Source: Symsagittifera roscoffensis (taxonomy: Eukaryota > Xenacoelomorpha > Acoela > Convolutidae). Taken from it: a stretch of DNA of 64,000 nucleotides. This document shows positions 12,080 through 21,460 of this stretch, in pieces. Made by a program: the position numbers and the translations under genes. The notes beneath the pieces are model-generated. The model had not been told where the DNA came from. It saw nothing but the letters and a program-made list of their open reading frames with translations, and searched no databases. The stretch covers positions 76,316,349 to 76,380,348 of the forward strand of contig NC_087062.1 in the NCBI RefSeq assembly GCF_963678635.1, read 5' to 3'. Position 1 is the stretch's first letter. Each line of letters opens with the position of its first letter.

Positions 12080-12219
12080 AATTGGTACGAAAAAGAGCCG
12101 AATTAAATTCATAGTCACTGGATTGCAATTTTAAAATTCTCGCACTTTTAGTAATTAATGGTTGCCAATAGGTGCCCAAATGCGAAAAATGATCAAGTTT
12201 CGCTGACGTTTTAAGTACC

Positions 12220-12237
12220 TCGTCCAAATAGGGTTAA
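12220..12237. repeat. Candidate right end of the piggyBac element
   Basis: CCAAATAGGG directly abuts TTAA (12,234-12,237). piggyBac elements end in ...GGG/TTAA and duplicate TTAA on insertion. A matching left end beginning TTAACCCTATTTGG was not found upstream, so the element may be 5'-truncated or its left end too diverged. Confidence 0.35.
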
Positions 12238-12890
12238 ATCAGCACTGTACACTAGCAGCTCGATGCAATTTCAATCAGTGCACTCGTTAATTGAGAATAA
12301 AGATAACAAAAATGTATTCAAACCTATTGAAATTGTTTTTGAGCTCAAAAGAAAGGAGTATTTTTCACAATACGTTCGAAGGAGTATTTTTCACAATACG
12401 TTCGAAGGAGTATTTTTCACAATACGTTCGAAAGAATTGAAGCAAACGGGCTACATGTTATCAAAGACCCCGCTTCCCCTGTCTCTCATCCTCGAAGAGG
12501 GGCAGCACCACGCGCATACACACTTGTTTAACTGATGACTCACTTGAGTTTTTCCACCTGCACTCTGATCATGGTGTTGGGTCCGGTGGTGTGTTGGGAT
12601 TTGCCGGCTAGGGATTTTGAGTGGAGCCAGTGGGCCACCAGAGGACTCCTCCCATACACACTGAAGGGCAGTCGCTCCATCTGGTCACTCCCACACACAG
12701 GCATAGAACCACTCTTTTTCTTCTGCTAAACATAATGTCACACTCAATCCAGAAAAACACAACAGGAAGAGCATTTCAAAATATTAGCAAATTAAAACAA
12801 TATCAAGATATCACCGACGTTGTTATTATTAACCCCATAGGTCATAGATATGCGGGAAATGTTTTCTTAGTAACGTTTCCTGTAGTAACT
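12238..12890. other. Flank of the LTR element, no gene seen
   Basis: A-rich DNA with one short tandem array (12,355-12,432) and a GC-richer stretch (12,540-12,720) whose open frames resemble nothing I know. Confidence 0.4.
12355..12432. repeat. Three identical 26-bp tandem units
   Basis: GGAGTATTTTTCACAATACG plus TTCGAA occurs three times head to tail with no mismatch. Each unit contains the TTCGAA palindrome. Such perfect identity implies very recent tandem amplification. Confidence 0.8.
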
Positions 12891-12894
12891 GTGA

Positions 12895-13304
12895 TGAGTT
12901 ATGACCGAAGTGTATAACTCATAGAGTAATTTCGGATAGGGCACACCGTCTGCTCGTCACGCTATCTTATTTTCGGCCGGATAGATTCGTGCAACTTCTT
13001 AGTCTAATACCAATCCTAATCTTACTCTTATACTATCTAGTCTCAGGTTGTTTAACTAGTCTCTGCTAGGCTCAATAGATCTAGGGTATACTGGTTTATT
13101 GCGGTTGCTGAAGTCTTCTTGGAGAGTCAACTAATTTCTAAGTTAAATTCAAATCTCTCTGGTGCTGAAATTACAAGTAATTTCAGCACTTACAAATAAG
13201 TGGATTGTTAGTCAGATGGATCATGATTGGTTAATATTAAATACTTTACATTGGTAAAATATCTAATTTATCCAATCATAAAATGTAGTTTAGATCAGGT
13301 TCCA
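12895..13304 (-). repeat. 3' LTR
   Basis: 410 bp, identical to the other LTR except at two sites (C versus T in GGGCACACC, and a T/A change in ATCTAATTTATCC). On the sense strand it runs TGGAACC...AACTCA. It carries AATAAA on the sense strand (13,095-13,100), CCAAT-type motifs, and a perfect 13-bp inverted repeat with a 2-base loop (13,162-13,189). The outer edge itself is a hairpin: TGAGTTAT, eleven bases, ATAACTCA. Confidence 0.92.
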
Positions 13305-14896
13305 CCCATCCGGGTTTTGCAGAGTTTTTTAGAATAGTCTTTCTGTAATTCAAAGGATGGATGATGGACGTTGGTGTTTGGCGAACATCATATTTCTTCT
13401 GGGTTCTCTTGTTAGAGAAGTTCCAGGTTCGATCGTTGTGTCATCTCATGACAACGACTGGGTTTTCGCAACAAACTCAAATCTGATTTCAGAATGGTTG
13501 GCTATGTCAGGTTTTTCTGTTTCATTGATGAGAACTTCTTTGTGTTTTGATCTTTTCTGGGAATGGCGTGGAGATTGTGCCTGGAGGGGATGCCTGGTTA
13601 CTCGGATCTGTACGTATACTTGAACATCGAGGTGGTCATTGGTCTAGTTCAATGAAGTCCTTTTCTGCGAAGTCAAGTCGTACTCTAAATCCTTTGAGTT
13701 GTGATTGTGGGCGGCATATTGATTGTGGTTGGCCATTCTTTTTCGAGTGTAGTGGGTTCATTTTGTCTTTGGATGTTCGTCTTTGGTGTTGTATGCTGAT
13801 CTATATATTGCATAATATAATTTACATTTTATAAAACTTTTATTAGTTTAATGTTTTTTAATTATGATTTTGGTTAGTTGTTTTCACAAAAGCTTTTTGT
13901 TTTAGTTCAGTTATTTTGAAGAGTTACTCACCCTTGAGTAGCTCTTATTAAAAATAGGAGTGTGTGTCACAAAGCGTGGATGTAGCGCGGTGGGTTAGGC
14001 CGGCTATAGAGCATGCTCAGGACGTCCTCTTCTGGTGGGTTAGGCCAGGAGTGGGAGTATGGTTGCATGCGGTTTTTGTGAGAGGTCCTGTTATGTGACA
14101 ACGTTTTATGTTGGGTTTGTTGTGGTTTTTCTTATGTTTTGTTGGTTGTGTCCTTTTTTCAAAAATCAAATTGTTTGTGGTATGGGTTTGTCTTTCGACT
14201 TTTCTGTGTTTTATTATTTCTTTCTTAGACTTTATAATAGTCTTCAAAAGAATAAATTATCCAGTTTTAAACTGGGTTAATCCGGTTTGGGTACCGTTGG
14301 TTTCCTTTTCTTAGTCATGCTGTTATGCTATGTGTTGTGGTGTTTAGTAAGCTGCATTGGTTAGTTTTGTTTAGTATATAATTCCTTTCCAACCGGGTTA
14401 AAGGAAAGTTTGAAACTTGTTATCGTGTGTTAGAGTTGTTGAGTGTGAAAGCTTGAAACTGAAATTCATTATTTAAACAATTCTTCGTGGGCGAGCTGTG
14501 CGAATTTGGATAGAATTCTTGTGCGAGTGAATGAAAATATCAAAAGGTTAGTACTGCATTTGCTTCTTATTAATGTACTACATAGAATTTCAATTTTACT
14601 GCTAGTTGTTGGGGAAAATTAAGTTACAAATTTTCATCATTATTAGATTTACTGCATTTGGGAAAAAATTTATAAATTAAATTATTGCATTGGTATTATT
14701 TTTATTTAATTATTTGGTGCAAAAATTTAATAGAGTTTTAAACAGTTTGAAGAAGTTTTTAATTTTCATTTTCTTTTGTGAATTTTTCAGATGATCGTTG
14801 GATGAAGGCTAAAATTCTAAAGAAGACATGAATAAAGAATGGTTAGTTTCTAATTTTAATAACTAGTTAATAATATGTATAGTTCATACTTACCTG
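13305..14896 (-). other. 1.6-kb 3' untranslated part of the LTR element
   Basis: No sense ORF. The phrase GGTGGGTTAGGCC recurs near 13,990 and 14,036. Immediately next to the 3' LTR the sense strand reads GCAAAACCCGGATGGG, a weak candidate for the polypurine tract (interrupted by a T). Confidence 0.5.
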
Positions 14897-16705
14897 TTAG
14901 TCGTCGGGGAAGAAACCGTGGGGGAAGATGTCGTGGATGAGATCTGAAGTTGTTAGTAATTTAGCTAGGATGCGGATGATATTTTTAGTTTGAAGCAGTG
15001 GCCAAAGCAATTGAAGTGCTTTAATGGTGGTTAGTTCTTCAGTGCCAACTGCAAACTCATAAGGTGTGTTTTGGATTAGATTATATAATTTGTGATTGAA
15101 TTTAGTGTTGTGGATGAATTCTAAAATGGGGATTTCTATAGGTTGAACAAATTCGTGTGGGAGGAGAAAGGGTCGGGATTCTTCTGCGTTGAAGGTCTTG
15201 GTGATGGGACAAAAAATATACATTTGGGTTATGGGATCATAATTTCGAAGAATACCATGAAGGTTAGTATCTTTAATGCAATATGTGAAGTTAAGAAAGA
15301 ATGGTGAGGTGTATTTGGAATTGATGAATTGAAAACGGTGGTGTGGTTGTCTGGATGGGGTGTGTAGGTCGAAGTGATTTTGGATAAAACGATAATATGT
15401 ATATGTGTGAGTTTGTTTAGTGCGCAACATAATATCGTGTGAGCAGTGCAAATCTCTTTCATGTGGTGCAAGGAAATGAAAGGTTAGTGAAAATATTTGG
15501 AAGCGTTCTTTAAAACTTTCGTAAGCTTGTGTGTCTGTTAGTGCTTCTGAAATGATGTGGTCAAATTTGCGGTCAAAGATATTGAGTGTAAATACATATG
15601 GTGTTTTAATGAAAAATTTTTCTGTGATTTGTGGGTTAGCGAAGCGATCGTCGTCTAAGAATTGATCTTGGTTAGTTCTGATGATGTTATGATCGTAATA
15701 TTCCAGCGTATATTCGTTAGCTCGGGGTGCAGTGTATGTTTTTAGTGATTTTTTATATCCGATGTAAGTAAATTGTCTAGGTGTTAGTGGTGTAGTGAGT
15801 CGATATAGGATGTCCTTATTTCGTTCTATATCGATGTGAGTGTTAGATAAAGGTAAGCAAAGGGGATTAGTAAAATGATAATATGAGGTCCAAGGAAGGG
15901 TAGGCATTAAAACGTGTTCGTCTACAAAGTTACGTGTCTCGTTAGTGTCGTGAGGGGTGTTTAAGGTGTATTGTGGAAATGAGGGTAAGGTGATAGCTAA
16001 AAATTCTTTTGTATTAGTGTGATTTGGGTGATTTATATATTCACGGGCTGTTCCTGGTTTTGCTGGGAAAGGATGGTTGGGGAACTTTCTTTTAAAAGTG
16101 CGGTAAGCTCTATTAGTGCTGAGTGAAGATTCAGTAGATGTGGATGATGGTGCTAATGATTCGGTATAAATTGAATAGGGTGTAGGGGTAGGAGGGTTGG
16201 ATGAATCTATTGTGGATGAAATTTGGTTTATGGTGGGGGTATCAAGGTGGTAGGGTTGTTGTTGTAATGTAATAAAATTATCTAGTTCTGGGGAGATTTG
16301 GGGGGTATCTGGAGAATTGGATGATCGGTCTGAATGATGTGAAGAATAGGTTGGAGTGACTTGGGAAGCATAAGAGGGTGTAGAATTGGTGGGGACGGGG
16401 TTATTTGGTAGCATTGGTTGAAAAGGGGGGTGGGAAAAAATTGAGGGGTTGGTGGGAAAATTATTGGATGGAGATGGTTCAGAGTCGGCAAATTCATCGG
16501 GGGTTTCAATATTCGGGTTATTGAGTTGTGATGTGCAATATAAAACTGAGATGTGTGAATTAGTATCGGAATTCATGCCTGATGTTACATTACTGGTTGG
16601 GAAATCGGGTGGCGGGAAAGCAAAAAGTGGTATTATTGTAATTGGAGTAGTGAGGTTGGTTGGGTGGGAATTTGAACGGTGTAGGGATCCAAGTTGTCGG
16701 CTCAT
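14897..16705 (-). CDS. 602-residue accessory ORF of unknown function
   Basis: From ATG 16,705 to a stop at 14,897. The first ~215 residues are Pro/Ser/Thr/Asn-rich and disordered-looking. The rest is dense in aromatic and His residues and looks globular (YHFTNPLCLPL, FQIFSLTFHFLAPHERDLHC, FPHGFFPDD at the end). No signal peptide or clear membrane helix. It overlaps the env ORF by 116 nt in a different frame. Not a duplicate of gag, pol or env. I do not recognise it. Position after env recalls regulatory or accessory genes of complex retroviruses, but that is analogy only. Confidence 0.65.
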   Translation of the reverse strand: MSRQLGSLHRSNSHPTNLTTPITIIPLFAFPPPDFPTSNVTSGMNSDTNSHISVLYCTSQLNNPNIETPDEFADSEPSPSNNFPTNPSIFSHPPFQPMLPNNPVPTNSTPSYASQVTPTYSSHHSDRSSNSPDTPQISPELDNFITLQQQPYHLDTPTINQISSTIDSSNPPTPTPYSIYTESLAPSSTSTESSLSTNRAYRTFKRKFPNHPFPAKPGTAREYINHPNHTNTKEFLAITLPSFPQYTLNTPHDTNETRNFVDEHVLMPTLPWTSYYHFTNPLCLPLSNTHIDIERNKDILYRLTTPLTPRQFTYIGYKKSLKTYTAPRANEYTLEYYDHNIIRTNQDQFLDDDRFANPQITEKFFIKTPYVFTLNIFDRKFDHIISEALTDTQAYESFKERFQIFSLTFHFLAPHERDLHCSHDIMLRTKQTHTYTYYRFIQNHFDLHTPSRQPHHRFQFINSKYTSPFFLNFTYCIKDTNLHGILRNYDPITQMYIFCPITKTFNAEESRPFLLPHEFVQPIEIPILEFIHNTKFNHKLYNLIQNTPYEFAVGTEELTTIKALQLLWPLLQTKNIIRILAKLLTTSDLIHDIFPHGFFPDD

Positions 16706-19319
16706 CGTGGGCTAAAAAATTATTATTTTGAGACTGAAAAGCGGTGGTATGGGGTTGTTCTATAATTTGTTCATAAGTATTTTCATCTTGTGAGTGGCGT
16801 GTCATTATATGTTGGATGGGACTTTGTGATATGGTTGGTCTAAAATTTGGATTATGTGTTATTGCCAAGTTTCGAAAATTACGTGGGACTAGGGATAATG
16901 GATGGTTATGTGGTAGGGGTGGTAACTGTGGTGCTGTTGGCGTTGTGTCTACATTGTTATGTTCTTCGTCGTATGTGTTCTGTCTTGTTGCTATTTTTGT
17001 GTTGTATTCTTTTATTTGTGCATCTAAAAGAATTTTGTTCATTGATGTAGAAAAAATTCCAAAAAATCCTGCAAATAGTATGCGTGCTACACTTGCTTGT
17101 CTATTGACTTGTGTGTGTATAGCACATGTGTTATAGATTCCTTTTAAGAGTGAAAAAAGAAATCCAATAAAGTTAAACATTGCGTATAAAATAGTCAGTT
17201 TTTCTAAGATGTAGTAGGGCCATCCTAGAAAATCAAGAATTTCATTCTTGAGTGTAACAAAGCTAAAAATATTGATAGGTGATATATCTTGGGGACGGTA
17301 TTTTTCACCGTTTAGATATATATAATCTTTAATGTCTTTAAAATATCCGCTATAGTCTTGCGTATAGATGTCTGCAAATCCTGCGGTTTCGGCAAGTTTG
17401 CGTAAGTTTTGGTCAATTGATTGTCTTTGTATTGTGTCCATTTGTGTTAATAATTCTTGGAATTGTTGTGTTCTAATGTGATGTTGAATATCTGATTTTG
17501 AGTATATTCCTATTGATTGTAAGTCTATATTTGGGTTTCGAGCGATAGCGCGAATGCTTTCTGGTGAAAATTTTTTGAGTGATTGCATTAATGTGGGATA
17601 TGGGGTGAGAAGGTAATATTTATCTTCATCAGGGTTTAGTTGTACTAGATTGTGGCTATTTTCTGATCCACATGGGACTGCGGTATCCCAGAAATAGGTT
17701 CTTCTTGAAAGTGTGTCAACGAAATGTACTTTATTCTTATAAAAGATAGGGATTCTTTTATAGCATCGTTTGTCTTCAAAAACGTATAGTGGTGATACTT
17801 TTTTGGTACAAGTATAAAACCATAAAATGTTTCCTTCATAGTCTAAAAAATTTGATCTATTTCCTGATAGTAAATATCCTGCGTAGGGTATTTTTAATAC
17901 TGCTAGTGCAAGTGATTGTAATATTTGTGTTCTTTCTAATTCGCATAGTTGGTGTAGTGTTTCTAATTCAGAGAGTGACATTTCTTGAAAAATTCGGCTA
18001 ATCGTGTAGTCTAGTTTCATATCTAAGTGAATATCATAGTGGATATTACCGAAATATGTACTATTCATTAGTGATAGTTCTTGTAAACGTGTGCTTTGAT
18101 CGTCTTGGGGCTTTAAATGTCCACCAGGTTGACCTGTATTTTTTTGAAAATGAACTGGTATGTATGATGTTCCTTCATTTGGAGGATGACTTGTGGCGTA
18201 TGGGTCGACTTTTGTTTTTCCAGTGGTCATGTCGAATCCTTTTTCGTATTCAACTAGTATTTCGGAGTATTGTGTTTTGTGAAGTGGGTTTCTGTATTTA
18301 CATGCAAGTTCTGTTTCTTGATATATTTGAAAACGTGTTAATTTATTTTCTATATTATGAATGTTTCTAAAATTAGAACTTATTTTTCGTAATGGATTTA
18401 CTTGTTCATATGGTATTGATTGTATAAAATATTTTTCGTGAAATTTTATCATACGAGCGTGTATTTTTGCTACTTGAAATGTTGTACATGTGTCTTCGGG
18501 GAACCAAACAATTGTTGCTTGTGTTCTTGTTGTAGGGTCACAATAGCCTTGGTCGTTTTTACAAGGTAATCTAATTCCTTGATAGATCATTGTGTTGTCT
18601 GATAAATCTCGTGTGAGTTGAATTTTTTCGAGTTGTATTTTCCAATCGAAAAACATTATTTCTTGGTATCCTTTATTTTTTGTGTCTGCTTTGCAGTTTG
18701 ATGGGTTATTTATACCAATGTGTGGTATCCAGTGTTTATCGTGCATGTCATAGGTTAATCGTCCGTGTGCGCCGTTATATGGGTACTTTTCATCTAATTT
18801 TATATGTCCTTGATATCTTTCAAGTTCTGCTTGATGTACAGAATCTGAAAAAACTTGGAAATATACTAACTTTCTATCTGTGTTTGTATTTTTTGTGATG
18901 TTTAGTCGGAGTAACTCGTTTTTACAATCTTCGGGATTGAGATGTAAAAGTCGTTCTATATTACTCTGGTAGAATGATTCATGGTCAAGTCGGTTTTTAT
19001 TTCCGTTTGAGACTTGTGAACAATGTACTTTCTTTTCAGAAAATGTTGCTGTGAATTTATATCCTATAACTGTAGTTGCTCGGGCTTTTGAATAGAGTGT
19101 CGCTATTACATTTGTTGTTTCTATGGCTTGTGGTTCTGTTTCGCATTGTGATACTTGATTTATTGCATATTTGTGTAGTGTTTTTTGTTCGTTTTCTTCA
19201 CAATCGTAATGTGTTACTAATAAATCTTGTGGTCCTGTGCGGGGGGAAGGGTTTATGTTTTGATTTGAGGTTATTAGAAAAAGGAGTTGGAGAAAAATTA
19301 AAATTTTTAGAATATACAT
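16590..19319 (-). CDS. env: Envelope-like glycoprotein
   Basis: 909 residues from ATG 19,319. A signal peptide (MYILKILIFLQLLFLITS) starts it. The N-terminal ectodomain has a spaced-Cys pattern (HYDCEEN, SQCETE, VHCSQVSNGN, PEDCKNE) that resembles, by pattern only, glycoproteins found in chuvirus-like and some retroelement envelopes. Several N-linked sites are visible. Two hydrophobic segments lie at residues ~708-731 (LTILYAMFNFIGFLFSLLKG) and ~745-765 (ARILFAGFFGIFSTS), followed by a ~140-residue Pro-rich tail. It should act in budding and entry if expressed. The start overlaps the upstream frame by 13 nt, and the end overlaps the next ORF by 116 nt. Family assignment needs a profile search. 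Confidence 0.75.
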   Translation of the reverse strand: MYILKILIFLQLLFLITSNQNINPSPRTGPQDLLVTHYDCEENEQKTLHKYAINQVSQCETEPQAIETTNVIATLYSKARATTVIGYKFTATFSEKKVHCSQVSNGNKNRLDHESFYQSNIERLLHLNPEDCKNELLRLNITKNTNTDRKLVYFQVFSDSVHQAELERYQGHIKLDEKYPYNGAHGRLTYDMHDKHWIPHIGINNPSNCKADTKNKGYQEIMFFDWKIQLEKIQLTRDLSDNTMIYQGIRLPCKNDQGYCDPTTRTQATIVWFPEDTCTTFQVAKIHARMIKFHEKYFIQSIPYEQVNPLRKISSNFRNIHNIENKLTRFQIYQETELACKYRNPLHKTQYSEILVEYEKGFDMTTGKTKVDPYATSHPPNEGTSYIPVHFQKNTGQPGGHLKPQDDQSTRLQELSLMNSTYFGNIHYDIHLDMKLDYTISRIFQEMSLSELETLHQLCELERTQILQSLALAVLKIPYAGYLLSGNRSNFLDYEGNILWFYTCTKKVSPLYVFEDKRCYKRIPIFYKNKVHFVDTLSRRTYFWDTAVPCGSENSHNLVQLNPDEDKYYLLTPYPTLMQSLKKFSPESIRAIARNPNIDLQSIGIYSKSDIQHHIRTQQFQELLTQMDTIQRQSIDQNLRKLAETAGFADIYTQDYSGYFKDIKDYIYLNGEKYRPQDISPINIFSFVTLKNEILDFLGWPYYILEKLTILYAMFNFIGFLFSLLKGIYNTCAIHTQVNRQASVARILFAGFFGIFSTSMNKILLDAQIKEYNTKIATRQNTYDEEHNNVDTTPTAPQLPPLPHNHPLSLVPRNFRNLAITHNPNFRPTISQSPIQHIMTRHSQDENTYEQIIEQPHTTAFQSQNNNFLAHDEPTTWIPTPFKFPPNQPHYSNYNNTTFCFPATRFPNQ

Positions 19320-20449
19320 GTGTATGACAATCCTGAGTATGGGTTATAAAATGTGATGTAACCAATTGTCTTTTTGGTATATCTGTCGTATTTGTATATT
19401 ACTTCAGTTGTTATAAATGGTGGTGGTAGGGATTGAGCTGTTATATTTGGTGGATTTAATGGATAGGGATGTTGAGTAATGTTGTTTAATTTAACCGTGA
19501 TTTCAAATTTTAATTGTAGACTATTCTGTTGGAGTATTTGGATGTTATGAGCACGAATGTCTTCGTGAATGTCTTGTCTATATTGTAGTCTATTTAGTGC
19601 CCAATTGTGGAGTCGGTTACTTTCTAGGTGTTGTCCAAATAATGGTGGAGGTGCTGTGAATGTATTCCAGTCTAGTCTTAAAGGAATATTTGTTGATGAT
19701 TGTTCTCGATATCTAACGTCGAGGTTATTTGGGAAATTTAAGTTAAAAGGTGGTGGTGAAATCTGGCTTATTGATGGTGTTGATGGTAGTGATAATGTTT
19801 CTGGTAGTGATGAGGATGTTGTTGTATCCGTAGAAATATCTATTGGATCATTGACTAAATTTAGTTCACCTTGTGTAAATGAATGTGTTGTCCAATATGG
19901 TAGTCGTGATGCCTGGTTTGGGGGGTTAAAGGGATTTTCACGTATTTGTTCAGATGTTGGTGTTGAACCTAAGTAATCTGATGGTAGGCTTGAGGTGCTA
20001 CGTTGTGAAAGAAGCGTAGGGGTTTCTGGTAATATACCAATGGGGTTTTCTGGAGTGTTTTGTGATGGGGATTGAGGTATATCAAAATGAACTCGGGGAG
20101 TTTGAAAATTTCTGTTTCGTCGAGGATGTATAATTTGTCTATTTATTTCGAATGTATTTTGGTTTTGACTAGGATTTCTTATTCTACTTAATTCTTGTGG
20201 TAGTGTTGGGTATAAGTTATATGTTGGTTCGCTTAGAGGTGCTTGTCGTTGAACTGGTTCTAGTGGTTCTGATAAGCGAGCGTGTCGTTCTTCAAAGGTA
20301 TATGGGTTATCTTGAAAGGAAATTCGTGTAGATGTTTGAGGATTTTGGGTAGTTAAAGGTGTTGTTGGGTTATCTTGGGATGATGTCGGTGAAGACTGAC
20401 TATGTGACTGTTGGGTAGCAATTTTTGATAGCTTTTTTGGTCTATTCTT
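19307..20449 (-). CDS. ~380-codon frame without any AUG, Pro/Ser/Thr/Gln-rich
   Basis: Open from the codon after TAA 20,450 to TAA 19,307-19,309, with no in-frame ATG at all, which is why it is easy to miss. The N-terminal two thirds are rich in Pro, Ser, Thr, Gln and Asn (e.g. LPETPTLLSQRSTSSLP). The C-terminal third is more ordered (FGQHLESNRLHNWALNRLQ, then YIRYDRYT-like basic/aromatic residues). It is in frame with both membrane mini-ORFs upstream, so readthrough would give a membrane-anchored protein with a long cytoplasmic tail. It overlaps the env start by 13 nt. No family recognised. A long open frame of this composition in AT-rich DNA is unlikely to survive by chance. Confidence 0.6.
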   Translation of the reverse strand, partial: KNRPKKLSKIATQQSHSQSSPTSSQDNPTTPLTTQNPQTSTRISFQDNPYTFEERHARLSEPLEPVQRQAPLSEPTYNLYPTLPQELSRIRNPSQNQNTFEINRQIIHPRRNRNFQTPRVHFDIPQSPSQNTPENPIGILPETPTLLSQRSTSSLPSDYLGSTPTSEQIRENPFNPPNQASRLPYWTTHSFTQGELNLVNDPIDISTDTTTSSSLPETLSLPSTPSISQISPPPFNLNFPNNLDVRYREQSSTNIPLRLDWNTFTAPPPLFGQHLESNRLHNWALNRLQYRQDIHEDIRAHNIQILQQNSLQLKFEITVKLNNITQHPYPLNPPNITAQSLPPPFITTEVIYKYDRYTKKTIGYITFYNPYSGLSYTCIF

Positions 20450-20638
20450 TTAGTGAAAAAGTTTATGTTTATTATAGTATTCTTCTAAAAAAAGAATTAG
20501 GAGAATTGTTGCTAGGGCGAATGTGATGATTGCTTTTTTGATACATTTGCATATTGTCAAGATGAGGGATGAGAGAAATGTTATAAAAATTACAAATAGT
20601 AAAAAAATATCGGTTCTACTAAAAATGGTTCGTATCAT
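20450..20638 (-). CDS. 62-residue two-helix membrane mini-ORF
   Basis: ATG at 20,638 abuts the TAA of the preceding ORF. Two hydrophobic segments (IFLLFVIFITFLSSLILTIC and IITFALATILLILFL) are split by a short Cys/Lys loop. It stops at TAA 20,450-20,452, after which the same frame stays open for about 380 codons. Unknown family. The stop-start arrangement suggests translational coupling or successive readthrough. Confidence 0.6.
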   Translation of the reverse strand: MIRTIFSRTDIFLLFVIFITFLSSLILTICKCIKKAIITFALATILLILFLEEYYNKHKLFH

Positions 20639-20866
20639 TTAGATAAGTTTTTGTGAATCGTACCTGTGGATATAGTCAATAGCTTTTGAAAGTTGGAGGT
20701 ATAGTTTAAATAGGGAATAGAAAATTAAAAAAATAATGCAAAAAATGATTAAGATTATTACAAAAAATTCAAAGATATCAAAAAGAAATATTATAAAAGT
20801 TTTAAGTATCGTAAAAAATTGTTTGAGGTTTGTGATAATTATAGTGACTGATTGAGAGAAGAGCAT
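20639..20866 (-). CDS. 75-residue hydrophobic mini-ORF
   Basis: From ATG 20,866 to TAA 20,639-20,641. Residues ~17-55 are almost entirely Phe/Ile/Leu (e.g. FFVIILIIFCIIFLIFYSLF), so at least one membrane helix is predicted, with a polar C-terminus. Its TAA is immediately followed by the ATG of the next small ORF in the same frame. Function unknown; small membrane proteins of retroviruses are often virion-release or ion-channel factors, but nothing here proves such a role. Confidence 0.6.
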   Translation of the reverse strand: MLFSQSVTIIITNLKQFFTILKTFIIFLFDIFEFFVIILIIFCIIFLIFYSLFKLYLQLSKAIDYIHRYDSQKLI

Positions 20867-21460
20867 TTACGAAATGACTTCTTGATCGAATATTTTTTGT
20901 TGTTTGGGGCAATTTTCAAGTGTGGTCGGATTATTTATTGGTTTTTTGATAAGTGGGTTGAGTTTTGAGAAAAATTGTTGGGGGCAATTTTTATGGTGAT
21001 CAAGAGGTCTTCTTTGTCTTTATTTTCATTTGTCAAATGATCTGGGGTATTTTTGAGATTTTTATACTTTAGGCTAATTAAAATGGTCGTTCTTTTACTT
21101 TAGGCTAATTTTAACATATTTGTTTGGGGGATATTTGAGGTCTGACTTGGGGAAATATTGTTGATCTTTGGTTTATTAGATAAGGGAGGGTTATGATATT
21201 ATGGTGATATTTATTTTAGTTGTCAAGTTGGAGTGGTTTGCTTATTTTTGACCTGGAGGTCGTAAAGTTATAGTTATAGATATGCCTGGAGTTTAATATT
21301 TTTCGTCTAGTTGGTTTGTGTTAGAGTTATAGAAGGTGACGGATCGGATGAATCCTATTGGCTAATTTTGAACTAGAATCGCTGCGTGTTTGTCAGCATG
21401 TTATTTTGAAAAATGAAAGTGTAAAATGTTTCAGAGGTGCAAAGATTATTAAATGTAGAA
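20867..21460 (-). other. Non-coding gap between pol and the 3' ORF block
   Basis: About 590 nt without an ORF. Short phrases recur (CTTTAGGCTAATT twice near 21,070 and 21,105; GGGGCAATTTT near 20,907 and 20,981). In env-bearing Gypsy elements the downstream genes are made from spliced RNA, so an acceptor could lie here, but I could not choose one. Confidence 0.45.

Noticed and set aside
12355-12432. CRISPR-like array
   Set aside because: Units are head-to-tail with no spacers, and the genome is eukaryotic.
12535-12729. 64-codon plus-strand frame in GC-richer DNA
   Set aside because: No domain and no supporting splice structure.
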